NCBI GenBank assembly: GCA_018398585.1
Contig: JAGTTD010000010.1
Location: 2,931,501-2,995,500, forward strand
Direction: 5' to 3'
Source: Simmondsia chinensis
Lineage: Eukaryota; Streptophyta; Magnoliopsida; Caryophyllales; Simmondsiaceae
Length of the DNA: 64,000 bases
Numbering within the stretch: the stretch's first letter is position 1; each line of letters begins with the position of its first letter. This document shows positions 33,160 through 48,394 of the stretch, piece after piece. The position numbers and the translations under genes were made by a program. Under the pieces are notes generated by a model. The model had not been told where the DNA came from, did no database searches, and worked only from the letters and a program-made list of their open reading frames with translations.

Positions 33160-33700
33160 TCAACAACATGTATTACAATGTTTAATGGAGCTAGAACTAG
33201 AACTAGAACTAAGTAAACAACGAGTTTGTAAAACATCCAAAACCGAATGACCTAAATGTCCTAAGCACCCGTGCCATAAGTCTGCGGGAGCTGTATGTGC
33301 TATGAGCCCAGTGAGGTGCGGGAAGAAGCCGTAGAGAGGTCCCTTACTATGTATCTTGAGGAGAGGCATCCCATGACCGTGTCCTGACAAAAAGGAAGAA
33401 GAATCAAATTCAACAAAACAGTTATTGTCACAACATAGTTGTTTAATCGATAAGAGGTTGTAAGTGAGACCAGGAACCAGAAGAACATTGGAAAGCAGTA
33501 AATCATGTGAAGGAGCACATAACTTAGAGGAACCAACATGCGTGATAGGTAACAAGGAGCAATTGCCAACTTGAATAGATTTAAAACTAGTATAAGGAGA
33601 AATATTTTCTAGAATACCTAGATTTGAAGTCATATGGTTAGACGCGCCCGAGTCAGGGGTACCACGTAGGGTTAGCGGAGTCAGTAACCAACATGGCCGA
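33160..33700 (-). pseudogene. Copia protease and GAG-pre-integrase remnant
   Basis: LRGTPDSGASNHMTSNLGIL holds the aspartic protease triad DSGA. LLVPGLTYNLLSIKQLCCDN follows, then the pre-integrase zinc region with LWHGCLGHLGHSVLDVLQ and SIKHCNTCC (His-His-Cys-Cys order). A Ser repeat (tagaactagaactagaacta on the plus strand) interrupts it near 33195-33210. Confidence 0.85.
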
Positions 33701-35043
33701 AAGAGAATGGGAAAGATCAGTGTTGACATAGCGGTATGGACAAAGAGAGGTAGCATGACCAGCTTGATGACAGATCTGACAGACAAGAGGCCCGGCACCA
33801 AGTATACCTTCATGAAGTTGACGAGAGCAAAACCTGCATTTCTTACCCAAGATTGCGGAGGCGAAGGTGCTACACCAGTAGGAATCAGACCTGACCCGGT
33901 GTGCAGCGGTTGACTGTATGATCCACCACGCCCTCCTTGAATTCCTTGGCGGTTGGATTGACGTCCACAACCCTTGCGCCCACGACCACGATGACCCCGC
34001 CCGTTACTCGATTGATAGGGTGTAGAGCTGGACGTGGCTAAGGCGTGCACATGATCTAGTGTAGATCGAGCCTGAATCCGGAATAGAGTAGCTTCTTCAT
34101 CTAATAGCGCAGTCTTAAGTTCCTCGAAAGGGAGATCACGTGAGGACTATCGGGTGAAGGTGTTGAAAGCAGCATATTCCGATGGTAAGCTAAAGAGAGC
34201 ATAGTGCCTTAATTCCCGATTCGAGACTGGTGAGTCTAGGGCAACAAGGTTATCAGCAACTATTTTGAGTTCTGTGAGATAGGCAGTCATGGATTTGTTA
34301 TCCTTACGAAGAGTGACAAGTTGAGACGGAAGGTCAAACTCTCTAGCGAGAGAATGATCACGAAACCGTTTAGCGAGGGCATCCCACATCTCTTTGGAAG
34401 TGGGGTGAAGAATGACATCATTAAGGACAGGGCGAGCAAGAGAGGCCGAGAGACATGCCCGAATGCTTTGATTAACACATGGCTAGGTATGAAAATCAGG
34501 GTTAGAGATGAAAGTACCGGTTGGTGTTTGGATCTAAGAAGAAGGGCATGGGAGAAATCCATCCACAAACCCCATGAGGTGATGGGCACAAAGAAACATG
34601 GACACATGTTCCCACCAAGCATAATAATCAGTTGGAGCGTCAAGTTTAACAATGACAAGGCTCATTATAAAGGAAGTGGGAAGGGGGGCTAAGGGGAAGA
34701 GAGGGGCCGGGTAAAACGAGGATCCGGAGAAGGGAGTGGAAAGGGAACTGGAAAGGGTAGTGGGAAGGCCAGGAAGAGAGGAGACATTATCAATACCAGT
34801 GATTAGGGATGAGGAGCTAGGACACCCGCCGGTAAAATTCGGAGTGGGGAACAATGCACCATAATTGTACCTAAAGAGAGGAGGAGCCATGACTAGGTGG
34901 GGTAACGACCCTGGATGTGGCAGTGGGGGGAAGCGACTAGTGATTGGGTGAGGGAGATCAGCCGGCGGCGAGGGTGCCAGTGACGTGGTTCGGAGACAAT
35001 GAAGAAGGAGGAGGGGAGGACTGGGTGGTTGCCATGTAGTCAC
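33700..35043 (-). pseudogene. Copia gag remnant
   Basis: The ORF from 35043 has a Pro/Leu-rich start and then VIVKLDAPTDYYAWWEHVSM and RxHHLMGFVDG-type sequence (the gag core). The next pieces are in other frames: MWDALAKRFRDHSLAREFDL with YLTELKIVADNL (34389-34147), a GR-rich basic stretch near 34010-33950, and a zinc knuckle CQICHQAGHATSLC at about 33780-33735. At least three frame changes separate the pieces. Confidence 0.82.
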
Positions 35044-35310
35044 AAATCAGGAAAGGGAGTTAACACACTATGCTTTGGGTTCAATGGTAGCTGGAGATGA
35101 GGAGGTAGGGATGTCGGCGCTAGGGTTTCGTGGTTGAGGGACGCGCGGTGCCGCAAGGGGAAGAGACGGTGCTAGGGTTTTCTTTGGCATCGAGGAGAGC
35201 GGCACTAGGGAAGAGGAGAGGAGAAGAGAAGGTGTTTAGGGTTTGGTATGCTCTGATATCATGTGAGAGAAAAATTATGGGAGCATACCCAATAGGGTTG
35301 ATGAGATAAG

Positions 35311-35520
35311 TCAACAACAACAACAACAGTCCCAGTGCCTCCAGGCCCCCACAGAAAGCAAGGTCTGGGAGGGGTGATGTACGCAGCCTTACCCCTTCCG
35401 GGTGGAAAGGAGGCAGTTTTCGATGACCCCCAACCTGAAGTAATTGAGTGCCTGCAAATAAACACCAATTAATTACCAATGAGTTTTGAGGAAAAAGAAG
35501 AAGGAGAAGGAGAAGAAGAA

Positions 35521-35551
<31 letters not shown>

Positions 35552-36114
35552 CATGATCAAAGACTAAACTAGCCTATAAGTGCTTTATCTAAGGTTATGC
35601 CTGCCTAAGGATCTTAAACTACCAGTCCCTCCTCGCACTAATCTACTCTGCCATCTCCGCTACCCTTATGCTAGCCCTCCATCGTGCCCTATCTGAGGCC
35701 ATCTCCTCTCTTAGGTTTAGGTGGGTTATGTCGTGATGGATCGTCTCTAGCCAACTCTTCTTTGGTCTGCCCCTCCCTCTTCTACCTAGCGTTATGTGAA
35801 GCTGTTCACACCTCCTGACTGGGGCTGTAGTCGGTCTCCTGCTAACCTGTCCAAACCATCTTAGGCGGTGCTCCCTCAATTTATCCTCGATCGAGGCTAC
35901 ACCCAACTTACCTCGTATCACATCATTCCTAATCCTATCCTTCCTTGTGTGACCACACATCCAGCGCAGCATCCTCATCTCTGCCACCTTCATCCTCTGT
36001 GTTTGATTTTGTTTCATTGGTCGACACTCTGCCCCATATAGCATAGCCGATCTTACTACCGTCCTATAGTATTTTCCCTTTAACTTTAGCGGGAACTTTC
36101 TATCACACTTTAGC
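35311..36114 (-). mobile_element. 5'-truncated RTE-type LINE inserted in the Copia 5' LTR; 3' end shared with the SINEs
   Basis: Bounded by gggttgatgagataag (35295-35310) and gggttgatgaggtaag (36115-36130), a 16-bp target duplication with one change, lying within the Copia LTR. On the minus strand it starts inside coding sequence (RKFPLKLKGKYYRTVVRSAM), ends its ORF at 35643 and continues through a 3' UTR with a (CTT)n run (about 35500-35552). It finishes in the SINE family body (ggttgggggtcatcgaaaac, aaggctgcgtacatcacccc, gaggcactggga) plus (TTG)n. The SINE-like end sits directly at the target duplication, so it is the LINE's own 3' end rather than a separate insertion. Confidence 0.86.
35643..36113 (-). 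pseudogene. C-terminal end of an RTE-clade LINE reverse transcriptase protein
   Basis: The reading frame is open from the truncation point and contains MLYGAECRPMKQNQTQRMKV, AEMRMLRWMCGHTRKDRIRN, LREHRLRWFGQVSRRP and RRGRGRPKKSWLETIHHDI. These are the hallmark C-terminal motifs of plant RTE-type polyproteins, downstream of the reverse transcriptase core. The catalytic YxDD region and the endonuclease are missing through 5' truncation. The frame itself has no internal stop, so the insertion is fairly young. Confidence 0.88.
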
Positions 36115-36296
36115 GGGTTGATGAGGTAAGTGTATATAATAATATCAAATAGTATAAAATTACAGGAAAGCCTTTAGGCTGATAAATATACAAATAGATA
36201 CTAATTAGGGATATTATACTAATAATACGTAAAATGTTTAATTCTTCCGAAATTTACAATGTTACTTTTTTGAATATAATAACTTTGCTATGGACT

Positions 36297-36960
36297 TTTA
36301 CGCCGTGTTTGGCAATTGGGTAAAGATGGGTAAAGAGGGGGAGAGTAAGGTTTCTATCCTTATTTGGATATACTTAATTAGCAGGGATAAAGGTAAAGAA
36401 GGGTAAATAAGAAACCCTTAGTTGACAATTAGGTAAAGAGATAAAGATAAAGAAAGTTATAATTAAAATTAGAACAAAATTGTCCAAGTCTTTTTAAAAA
36501 GCTACTCTACCGCCCTTAATCCCCTAAGTTTGGGGAGTTGAAGAAAATGGGGATAAAATAGGGGGGAGTTAAAAATTTAACCCCTCATTACCCTTGTCAA
36601 GCAACCAACTGTTCCAAAAGCTTAAGTTGATGAGTAAAGCTCTAGTAATAGTTTTATACTCAATTGGACTTGAAGCGTGAATAACAGGCTCACCTCATAC
36701 CTTGTACTTAAATTAAGTTAATATTGAAATTGGAGGCTGCTAAGATTCGAACTCCTGACCTCTTGTCAAAAGGCTTTGATACCATGTCAAGGAATCAATT
36801 ATTCCAAAAGTTTAAACTGATGCGTGAAGGTCCAGTAATAGTTTTATACTCTAATAACCCCTCTTAAAACTTTGTCAAACGGGGTAAAAAATTTACCCCT
36901 TATCACCCTTATCCCCATTTATCCCATTATCCCCGTGTTAAACAGGGAGTTAAAGAGCCT
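36297..36960. repeat. MITE-like element hosting a TRIM
   Basis: The left end gtgtttggcaattgggtaaa and the words gatgggtaaagaggggg are mirrored at the right by ccccatttatcccattatcc and ccgtgttaaacaggg. The element is interrupted at about 36595 by a TRIM (36595-36856), after which the ttgtcaaacggggtaaa wording resumes. Confidence 0.5.
36595..36856 (-). mobile_element. TRIM element, 72-bp-LTR family (copy B)
   Basis: Left repeat tgtcaagcaaccaactgttc and right repeat tgtcaaggaatcaattattc (36785) both continue through aaagctcttaa-like words to ttttatactc. Beside the right repeat is ggctttgatacca, the primer site for initiator tRNA-Met in reverse. The internal tcctgacctcttgtcaaaa matches other copies. 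Flanking accct / acccc suggests a 5-bp duplication. Confidence 0.75.
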
Positions 36961-37144
36961 CCTAAACAATCTGATAAAATTATTTTTTGAACAAATCTGA
37001 AAAAAATTAACATAGTACTTAAGAAAACATGACTTAAACATTATGAAATAATTACAAGAAACCTAAATATAATATAAAACAATTTTGATTAAATTTATCA
37101 TTTATAGTCCTATTAAAACACGACCAAGTAGCATATTAAAGTAG

Positions 37145-37705
37145 TTAAGATATTTATTATAGATTTATTTATATTTTAGTATCCTAATAATTTTTAAAAT
37201 AATAAAAAAGACCTTGACTTTTTTAAATTAATAAAACAGCCTTAACTTTTTGTCATATTGATAAAAAAGCATCTAAGTTTTTGTCATATCAATAAAAAGA
37301 ACCCTCTCTAGCATGATGACATCATATTTCATCGACACAACTGATGTGGCAATTGCGTTTTTATTGATGCTACAATAAAATGACAAAAATAAACTTCAAT
37401 AAGCATATTTTTAAATAAAATAAGCGAAAATAGATAGTTTCTACACAATATAATATCTTGAGTTTCGTTCTTATATAGTAATAGTAAAGATATTGAAGTG
37501 TTCTTTTGTTATTTTACTGCAGCATTACTAAAGAGTAGTTATCAAATCAGTTCTATCAACGAAAAATGATGTGATCATGCTAGATAAAGGCATTTTTATT
37601 AATACGACAACATTTAGGATCTTTTTAATTAATTTAGAAAGGTCAGGGTCCCTTATATTATTTTCAAAAACGTCAAGATACAAAAATCATGTTTCAAAAT
37701 AAATA
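37145..37705. repeat. Long-arm foldback element, copy 2
   Basis: The left end tatttatattttagtatcc and right end with caaaaacgtcaagatacaaa mirror each other. Inside are ttaataaaacagccttaact, atgatgacatcatatttcat and its inverted match aatgatgtgatcatgctag. Same family as 18800-19345 and 54905-55450. Confidence 0.75.
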
Positions 37706-38400
37706 ACTTATATTATAACTCGGTATAACATGATACTATTATGAACATGCAGGAGAAAAAGAAAATACTACTTGATTCAGTTGTAAAATATAACTAAAAT
37801 TAAAATGTAGAAAAAAAAAAAAACCCCCTTAAGACATTCAACACTGAAAAAAAGAACGAGGCTCGGACTTTAACCATTCCTAAGTTGAAACGAGGTAGTT
37901 ACTACTCGCCAATCCCAAACCCACCAACCACCACCACCGTTTGATTTTTTGGCAACAAAATTTAGGCAACCATCATTCAGAATGGCCATTACCAAAACTG
38001 GTAAATTCTACCACGATATGATTACACGACAAGATGATAGTAGAATTGAATCTCGGGTTGGATTTGAAATTGGGTTGAGCCAACTTATTTTCAAACACAT
38101 TTACACCATTTATAGTGATGTCAACTTATTAGATGCATGTGACATATATTCGCCCCGGGGATAACTTATGTTTGTGATGTTACTCGGTAATTTATTTTTT
38201 AAAACTATAAATATACCAAATATTTATTGCTAATATTAATCATATCATATCATATAACTAAACGAGTAACTTGCATTAAGGATTAAAATTTAAAAGTTTG
38301 TGACCCATCTAATAAACGGGTCAAATGTAGGCCATCCCTTTTTCTAAAGGTCCTCATATTTAACACAAACACCCATATAAACACAACATGATATATTTGC
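37706..38400. other. No gene recognised
   Basis: AT-rich; an A/C run (aaaaaaaaaaaacccccttaa) lies at 37811-37832. Around 37945-38165 the sequence is less AT-rich, but the ORF there (71 codons) resembles nothing known to me. Confidence 0.4.
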
Positions 38401-38407
38401 TTAGTCC

Positions 38408-38802
38408 AAGGGAGTAAATGAGCCGAGCCCCTTGCAAGCTGGCTTGTCATAAAACTCGAAAGGCTTAACTTGCTTTGAGCTCGAGCCGAGCCCGAGCCCG
38501 AGCTCGCAAGCTTAAACAAGTCTTTATTTTTATAATATATTTGCTTAAATATACCCAATAAAGCTCAAGTTGAGCCTAAATGAGTCAAGAACGAGCTTAA
38601 ACGAGCCCAAATGAGTCTAGATTGAGACTAAATGAGTCAAAATATTGCAAGCTTAATTCGAAGCTCGCCAAGCTTAAATAAAGTCGAGCTAAGCTCAAGC
38701 TTTTGACGAGCCGAGCTCAAGCTTCTTTTAGAGCTCGGCGAGCTTCAAGCTGGGCCTCGAGCTTATCAGGCTCGAACTCGGTTTGGCTCAAATACACCCC
38801 TA
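38408..38802. repeat. GAGCTCG-word repeat copy 9
   Basis: Begins gggagtaaatgagccgagcc and ends tttggctcaaatacacccct, again inverted ends. About 395 bases of cgagcccgagc, gagcttaaacgagcc and similar words. Confidence 0.68.
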
Positions 38803-39051
38803 ACTGGTCCTACCCATTACTATTCCTCGTCCAGGGTTTCTCCAAGCCAGAATCAATGGCAACAAAAGCATGAATGTGCCATTCTGAATTTGAACCACAA
38901 AGTTTCATATCAGGAGAAATGTTGCAGCAAGTTTATCCAAACTTCTCATCCACAATCATCTTCTACTAACCGAGCACGCGTTTTTACAGCGTTTTACGAG
39001 CCAGACAACAATGAAATCAAACAAATGTATTACTCGAAAAACCAATACATT

Positions 39052-39080
39052 GACATCGACATCAACATCAACATCAACAA
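39052..39080 (+). repeat. ATCAAC/ATCGAC microsatellite
   Basis: Repeated gacatcgacatcaacatcaa hexamers. They read as Asp/Ile/Asn repeats in one frame and are not regarded as coding. Confidence 0.7.
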
Positions 39081-39198
39081 ACAGCAAAATACAGACAGAA
39101 ATGCCCACACTACAAAGGAATTGAATTCTTGCATATGCAGATGGTGCAGAAAAAAACATACAATAACCTTAATACTGGGACTTACAATCACAAAAGTG

Positions 39199-39335
39199 TC
39201 ACCTTCCAGGTGAAAACACGTCGTTTTGAACATAACGAAGAACTTCACGAGAACTTGAAGGGTTGAGAGAGGAAGGTGCTAACTTGAAGCAGGATGGATG
39301 TCGTCTAGTAAATTCAATCATTGTAGCTGTACAAC
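39199..39335 (-). pseudogene. Possible orphan terminal exon
   Basis: On the minus strand an acceptor-like tcatttgcag precedes 39335. The next 45 codons read CTATMIEFTRRHPSCFKLAP, SSLNPSSSREVLRYV and QNDVFSPGR before TGA at 39201-39199. The composition is protein-like, but no partner exon was found upstream before the CDPK stop at 40633, and I do not recognise the family. It may be a gene fragment, a 3' alternative exon or chance. Confidence 0.25.
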
Positions 39336-39454
39336 CTGCAAATGACTGGTATTAGATCACTAGCTGCCATTAAGCTAAGCTTGCGGTTTAGAAGCATGTC
39401 AAAAGCTGGCAACAAAGAGACGTTAAATTTTGCCGCGTCACCATATTCGAAATT

Positions 39455-39655
39455 GATTAGAATTCGTTTGTGATATCAAGTTGAGTTTGAGCAAACTCTT
39501 TAAATTTAACAAGTTGAGTTCAAATAGAATTTGCTTGATTGATTAATGTTTGCAAATAGTTTAATAAAGACTTGTTAAGGGCTCATTCACAGCTTGGTGT
39601 CAACTCAAAAATAGATCAATATGGCTTGAAATTACCTCATTAAGGGCTCGTTCAC
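39455..39655. repeat. GAGCTCG-word repeat variant fragment
   Basis: gattagaattcgtttgtgat, gttgagtttgagcaaactc, aagggctcattcacagc and a repeat of the last phrase (39582 and 39643) place it in the subfamily of 13708 and 41038. The right part is cut by the SINE that follows. Confidence 0.45.
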
Positions 39656-39656
39656 A

Positions 39657-39801
39657 GCTAATTTTATTTTACAATGGTAAGAAGGTACAACATTGCTCCA
39701 AACAAAACCACCGACATTTGGTGAAGGAAAGCATGAACTTCAAACCCAAGATCTCACGCTTGTGAAGTGGATTACCTAAACACTCCACCGAAACCCATCA
39801 G
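39657..39801 (-). mobile_element. tRNA-derived SINE, same family as 2205-2368
   Basis: Minus strand: a head with cggtggagtgtttaggtaat (A box-like), gagatcttgggtttgaagttc (B box-like), ccaaatgtcggtggttttgt, and an A/T-rich tail. Order and wording match the SINE in PANK2 intron 5. Target duplications are not clear. Confidence 0.65.
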
Positions 39802-39976
39802 CTCGAATACGGGACTTGAAGGGTTAACGCATTTCATATCATACATGAGGTCAGAGCTTCAAATCCCTGACACGGAAACAAAATCTGCTCGTTGTCTCTT
39901 TCTCTCTCTCCCTCTCTCAGTCGTTCATTTTAATGTGTATTGGTTTTAGTATTCCATTAAATTAATCAACTGACTA

Positions 39977-40110
39977 CAACAACAGTTCCAATGCCATGAT
40001 GGCTCCCGCCTAAGCAGGGTTTGGGGGGGTGGATGTACGTAGCCTTCCCCCTCTAGGGTTGCGACCCTGAAGAGAGGCTGTTTCCGAGAACCCCCAAGCT
40101 GAGAAACGTG
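39977..40110 (-). mobile_element. Au/TS-like SINE
   Basis: Reverse copy: acaacaacagttccaatgcc, atgatggctcccgcctaagc, ggatgtacgtagccttcccc, gagaggctgtttccgagaac and ccccaagctgagaaacg. A poly(A) and (AAT)n run follows at 40169-40198. No certain target duplication. Confidence 0.8.
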
Positions 40111-40632
40111 CCGTCATGGATGTATATAGCCTGGAAGAATAAGAGCAACATAGTATTAGCCCCCCCAAAAAAAAAAAAAAAAATAATAATAATAATAAAT
40201 TGACTAATTCTGGTATATTGTTAAATTTCTAGATCCACCAAAATTTTCCAATCAACGCCATCCCCCTTGTCACCAATATTCCAGTGAAAACAATCAAACG
40301 CTCTAATAGCAACCACCCTAATTATCTAGAAAGCGAGATTGGCTAGAACCCTATCTTAATCCCCGATCCTATATGTAGCTTCATTGCCAGGACTGGTCTC
40401 GGAATTTAAGTGATCCAAAGCAAGGTTCAATAATGTCCAATCAACTCAAAGCACATATCAAATAATGCAATTTATATTATAACATCAGTTAATATGTGGG
40501 TTGACATTATATATATAGTTATTTCTACAGGGACCCTCAACAAATTGGAGGTCCTAACCGATTGCTTGAGGTCTTGACCAATCTTGTTGAAACCAAAACA
40601 AAAGCAAATAAAGCACGATACCAGGCCCAGGC

Positions 40633-45039
<4,407 letters not shown>

Positions 45040-45400
45040 GAAACACAAACCCTAGAAAAATCTCAGCTTTCTTTCATCCAATTACTTCTCATCCAATCAC
45101 AAGAACAATCAATCCATCAATTACACTGACAATCAATCAAAAACACATAAAACCCAACAATTATATCAGAGATTTACAATCAAAAATTGCAATTTAAAAC
45201 AAAACCCAGATGGAAAATGATTGAAAAATAAGAAAAGTAGATCTAGATTTATGAAAAGAAAGAGGAGAGAGAAGGTACCAGTGGAGAAGAAGGGGGAACA
45301 GCAAGACCCTTCAAGGTTAGTTCGCGATTAATGGGTGATTTTTGGGGATCAAACAGCTGGGATTTGACTGTTTTATGTTAGAGATCTCACCTTTTTTTTT
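45040..45400 (-). promoter_or_regulatory. 5' leader and promoter region of the CDPK gene
   Basis: On the minus strand, upstream of ATG 45039, an AT-rich leader of about 200 bases follows a GC-richer patch at 45265-45330 (ctggtaccttctctctcctc). That patch includes a donor-like ggtacc and could be a leader exon edge. The start site is not determined. Beyond 45400 to 46620 the sequence is very AT-rich, with no gene seen. Confidence 0.3.
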
Positions 45401-46621
45401 AATCTCGGGTTGAATCCATCTGATTTATTATGTGGTCTTGATATACGAGAAAAATTATTATTTTTAGAGTCAAATTATTATTATAAGAATAAAATTGTTA
45501 CATTAAGGCATTTGTGTGATTTTTATTTATTATAAGTTATATTATTATTCTAATAACAATAATTTATATCACTAAAATAGCAATCTTTCAATAATATTGT
45601 CCTAGTAATAACTTTATTTGTTAAGCTATAAAATTTGTGTAGCTTTCTTTTTAAATTTTTTTTTTTTTTTTTTGAAAACAAAATTTTTAGAAAAGCACTT
45701 TTTTAAATAAGAATATAAGTTATTTTTTTATTTTTAAGCGTAAATAGAAAAATAGTATTTTTTTTAAATAAAAATAAACTTAAAAATTTTCAAATAAAAA
45801 AAATCTCATATTGAAAATATTTTATAAAAATAGTTCTTTCGAGAAAAATAAGTTTTTCACAGCGTCTAAAATACCAACTCATTGAGACAGTGCATGAAGC
45901 ATATAAAACTAATCTTTACATATATTATTACAAGATGATAAAAAAAATATACATATATTATTATAAAGTACTTCTCACTTAAAAGCCCTCAATTTCCTAA
46001 TCTTAGTAATCTTATTAGTTCACTATTTAACTTTTCTTCCGATTAAGTCATTATTAAAACCTAATTAATTTCATAAAATCATCATAACCACATTTAAAAA
46101 TAATATTATTATATCAATAAAAAGCCAAAAATAAAAATTTAATTTTGAAATACTAAAAATATGTTATGACATAATCAATCTTTTTAAAATGTAAGCACCA
46201 TTTATACATCACACGAGGTCATACTAGCTATTATATTAACTCTAACAACTCGGGTTAAATTAATCTTGCTTCATTTCTCGAAATATTTTAATTTTATTAA
46301 AAGAATGTGGGAAAATTTTTATTTTAAATATTGGATAATAATAATGATTTTGGTTTGAATAGAGGTGAGAAAAATCGGAGAGAAGTGTGCTGAGTGCTAA
46401 CCAGCTTTGCCACTCGCACGTCCTAAATATTGATTTCATCTTTGAAAATAAAATTTATTATTTTATTATTTTTCTCTATGTTCAAAATAATAAAATGAGA
46501 TTTGATATTATTAAGGTGGAAATTATTATTATCAGATAAATAACGTAATTTATAAATAATAAGAGTCATAACCGTCTTGAATATTATAATCTTACTTTGA
46601 TAATAATAATTTTGCGTTGCA

Positions 46622-46985
46622 ATATATTAGAATATAAAATCTTTATTGAGCCTTCACTCATCAGCTTTAGCATTTAGGAAAGTTGGTTCATTGACATAGT
46701 ATCAGAGCGGATGAATGATTCTGAACTCTTGTTTGCGAGCAATGTGTCTTCGAAAAAGGGCGCATTTGTCTTTGGTGCTCCAAGGGCCTCTCCAGTATGT
46801 CAAATCCGGTTGAATTAGAGAAGGCAAGGGGTGCTTTTGAAATAGACTCACATGTGAGGGTGGATTATTGAGAACTTTACATATGAGTCTATGTAGTAGA
46901 ATCCCACATTGGAGTTGTGAGAGTGAAAATATCAATTTATAAGCCCAATGGGTTATTCCACTTATTGCCAATTAATTTTAAGATA
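46622..46985 (+). mobile_element. TRIM-like element, family 2 (partial)
   Basis: The terminal-repeat-like start (tattagaatataaaatcttt, ggaaagttggttcattgaca) is followed at 46696 by tagtatcagagcgg, an initiator tRNA-Met primer site with one change. A short non-coding inner part (ccggttgaattagagaaggc) and then an LTR-like cccacattggagttgtgagag and caatttataagcccaatggg sequence follow. It appears to combine the 72-bp family start with the family-2 body and may be a hybrid or two nested pieces. Confidence 0.5.
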
Positions 46986-47282
46986 CCTAAGAGAGGAGAT
47001 GACCTCAGATAGGGCACGATGGAGGGCTAGCATAAAGATAGCAGATGTGGCAGCGTAGAATTGAACGACGAGTGACTCGTAGTTTATGATTTCTAGGCAG
47101 TAATAACCTCATGTAGTGCACTTTCATGCTGTTTAGTGTTTTTCTGTGTAAGCGGCGGTCTTTGGCATACATTCACACTTAAATACTGGCACGCTTATTT
47201 CATTAATTCATTTAGAACTCATTTTTGCTAAATCCACCGGTGATAATTTGACTATTTCACTTGCAAGAATACACGCACTTCA

Positions 47283-47404
47283 GGTTGGGTGTCCTCGGAA
47301 ACAGCCTCCTTTCCACTCGGAAGGGGTATGGCTGCGTACATCCACCCCTCCTAGACCCTGCTCACTGCGGGAGCCGCGAGGCACTGGGACTATTGTTGTT
47401 GTAT
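47283..47404 (+). mobile_element. Au/TS-like SINE
   Basis: ggttgggtgtcctcggaaac, agcctcctttccactcggaa, ggctgcgtacatccacccct, agaccctgctcactgcggga and ggcactgggactattgttgt in family order. No certain target duplication. Confidence 0.82.
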
Positions 47405-47445
47405 ACCAACTCCGAGGATCGGGTCCAAATATCCGATGAAATTTA

Positions 47446-47650
47446 ACATGATATCAAAGTTTTGTTGACCAAGAGATCACGAGTTCGAATCTCAACAGCC
47501 CCAACTTTTAATATTAAAAAAATTTAAGCACAAAGTATGAACTGGTCATGTGCAATATCCGTGCTTCAAGCCCAATTAATATTCGTATAAGGGATTATGT
47601 TGAGTATAAAATTATTTTTAAGCCTTCACTCGTATCTTATTAAAAATGAA
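47446..47650 (+). mobile_element. TRIM element, 72-bp-LTR family (copy C, truncated)
   Basis: Starts with tttaacatgatatcaaag, the end of an LTR plus primer site. It continues with gaccaagagatcacgagttc, gaatctcaacagccccaact and gcttcaagcccaattaatat, then a 3' LTR ttgagtataaaattattttt with aagccttcactcg. The 5' LTR is missing. It lies head to head with copy D. Confidence 0.65.
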
Positions 47651-47652
47651 AT

Positions 47653-47945
47653 TGTCAAGGAACCATCTATCCCAAAAGCTTAAGCTTATGGGTGAAGGCC
47701 CAGGATTGGTTTTATACTCTAACATGCCCTCTCACGCAAATGCCCGTTTGAGCTTGAAGCGTGGACAATACACATGCCCACCTTATACCTTGTGCTTAAT
47801 TATTTTAATATTAAAAGTGGAGGCTGTTGAGATTCGAACTCCTGACCTTTTGGTCATCAAGGCTGTGATACCATATCAAGGAACCATCTATCCCAAAAGG
47901 TTAAGCTTATGGATGAAGGCTCAGGATTGGTTTTATACTCTAACA
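47653..47945 (-). mobile_element. TRIM element with intact structure (copy D, reference copy)
   Basis: Two 72-bp terminal repeats, 47653-47724 (tgtcaaggaaccatctatcc ... tatactctaaca) and 47874-47945, are nearly identical. The primer site gctgtgatacca (47862-47873) abuts the 5' LTR on the minus strand and fits initiator tRNA-Met with one change. The purine tract (minus strand ttgcgtgagagggca) abuts the 3' LTR. Exact 5-bp target duplications gaaat lie at 47648-47652 and 47946-47950. The internal region is only about 150 bases and non-coding. This defines a terminal-repeat retrotransposon in miniature, moved by proteins supplied in trans. Confidence 0.95.
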
Positions 47946-48394
47946 GAAATTTATTATTTTATTTTTTTTTCCAAATTAAAAATATTAGAAAAAAGAGGAA
48001 ATTTTAATAGGAAACGCGGTTTCTGGGAAAGGGAATGGTCTTTATTTTAAAGAGATTTTTCAGAGTTGTACAGGATCCAATGAAGAAGGGACATTCAGAT
48101 TTTGTGTCCTTTTTTTGGGAAATATATTTATATAAATTAATATTTATATTATAAATGTTTAATATATTAATTTTTTTAGTTCATAAACTTTATAAAATAA
48201 TTTTTTAAATTAAAAGTTACATGTATTTAAAAATAATTCAAATGATATGAAAACGTGTAAAATTTGACATTCTTTTAGTAAAACACTAGGACAAGGATCT
48301 GATGCATTTGGTAAAAACAAATAAATTTTTTACGGCTTGTTATGTTATCGTGCATTTGTTAACGTACTTGATATGACAAAATATATGGTACAGT

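Larger units (their letters stand above)
30256..36224 (-). mobile_element. Decayed Ty1/Copia retrotransposon, 5' LTR split by a LINE
   Basis: The 3' LTR (left) is 30256-30400 and the 5' LTR (right) is 35262-35310 plus 36131-36224. Both read tgt(a/g)agagaaaaa on the plus strand and end tattatactaa. Flanking ataca (30251-30255) and atacg (36225-36229) fit a 5-bp duplication with one change. The primer-binding site gctctgatatca at 35250-35261 is, on the element strand, complementary to initiator tRNA-Met with one mismatch. Gag, protease, integrase, reverse transcriptase and RNase H follow in Copia order but carry many stops and frameshifts. Removing the LINE insertion gives an element of about 5.15 kb, a usual Copia length. 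Confidence 0.9.
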
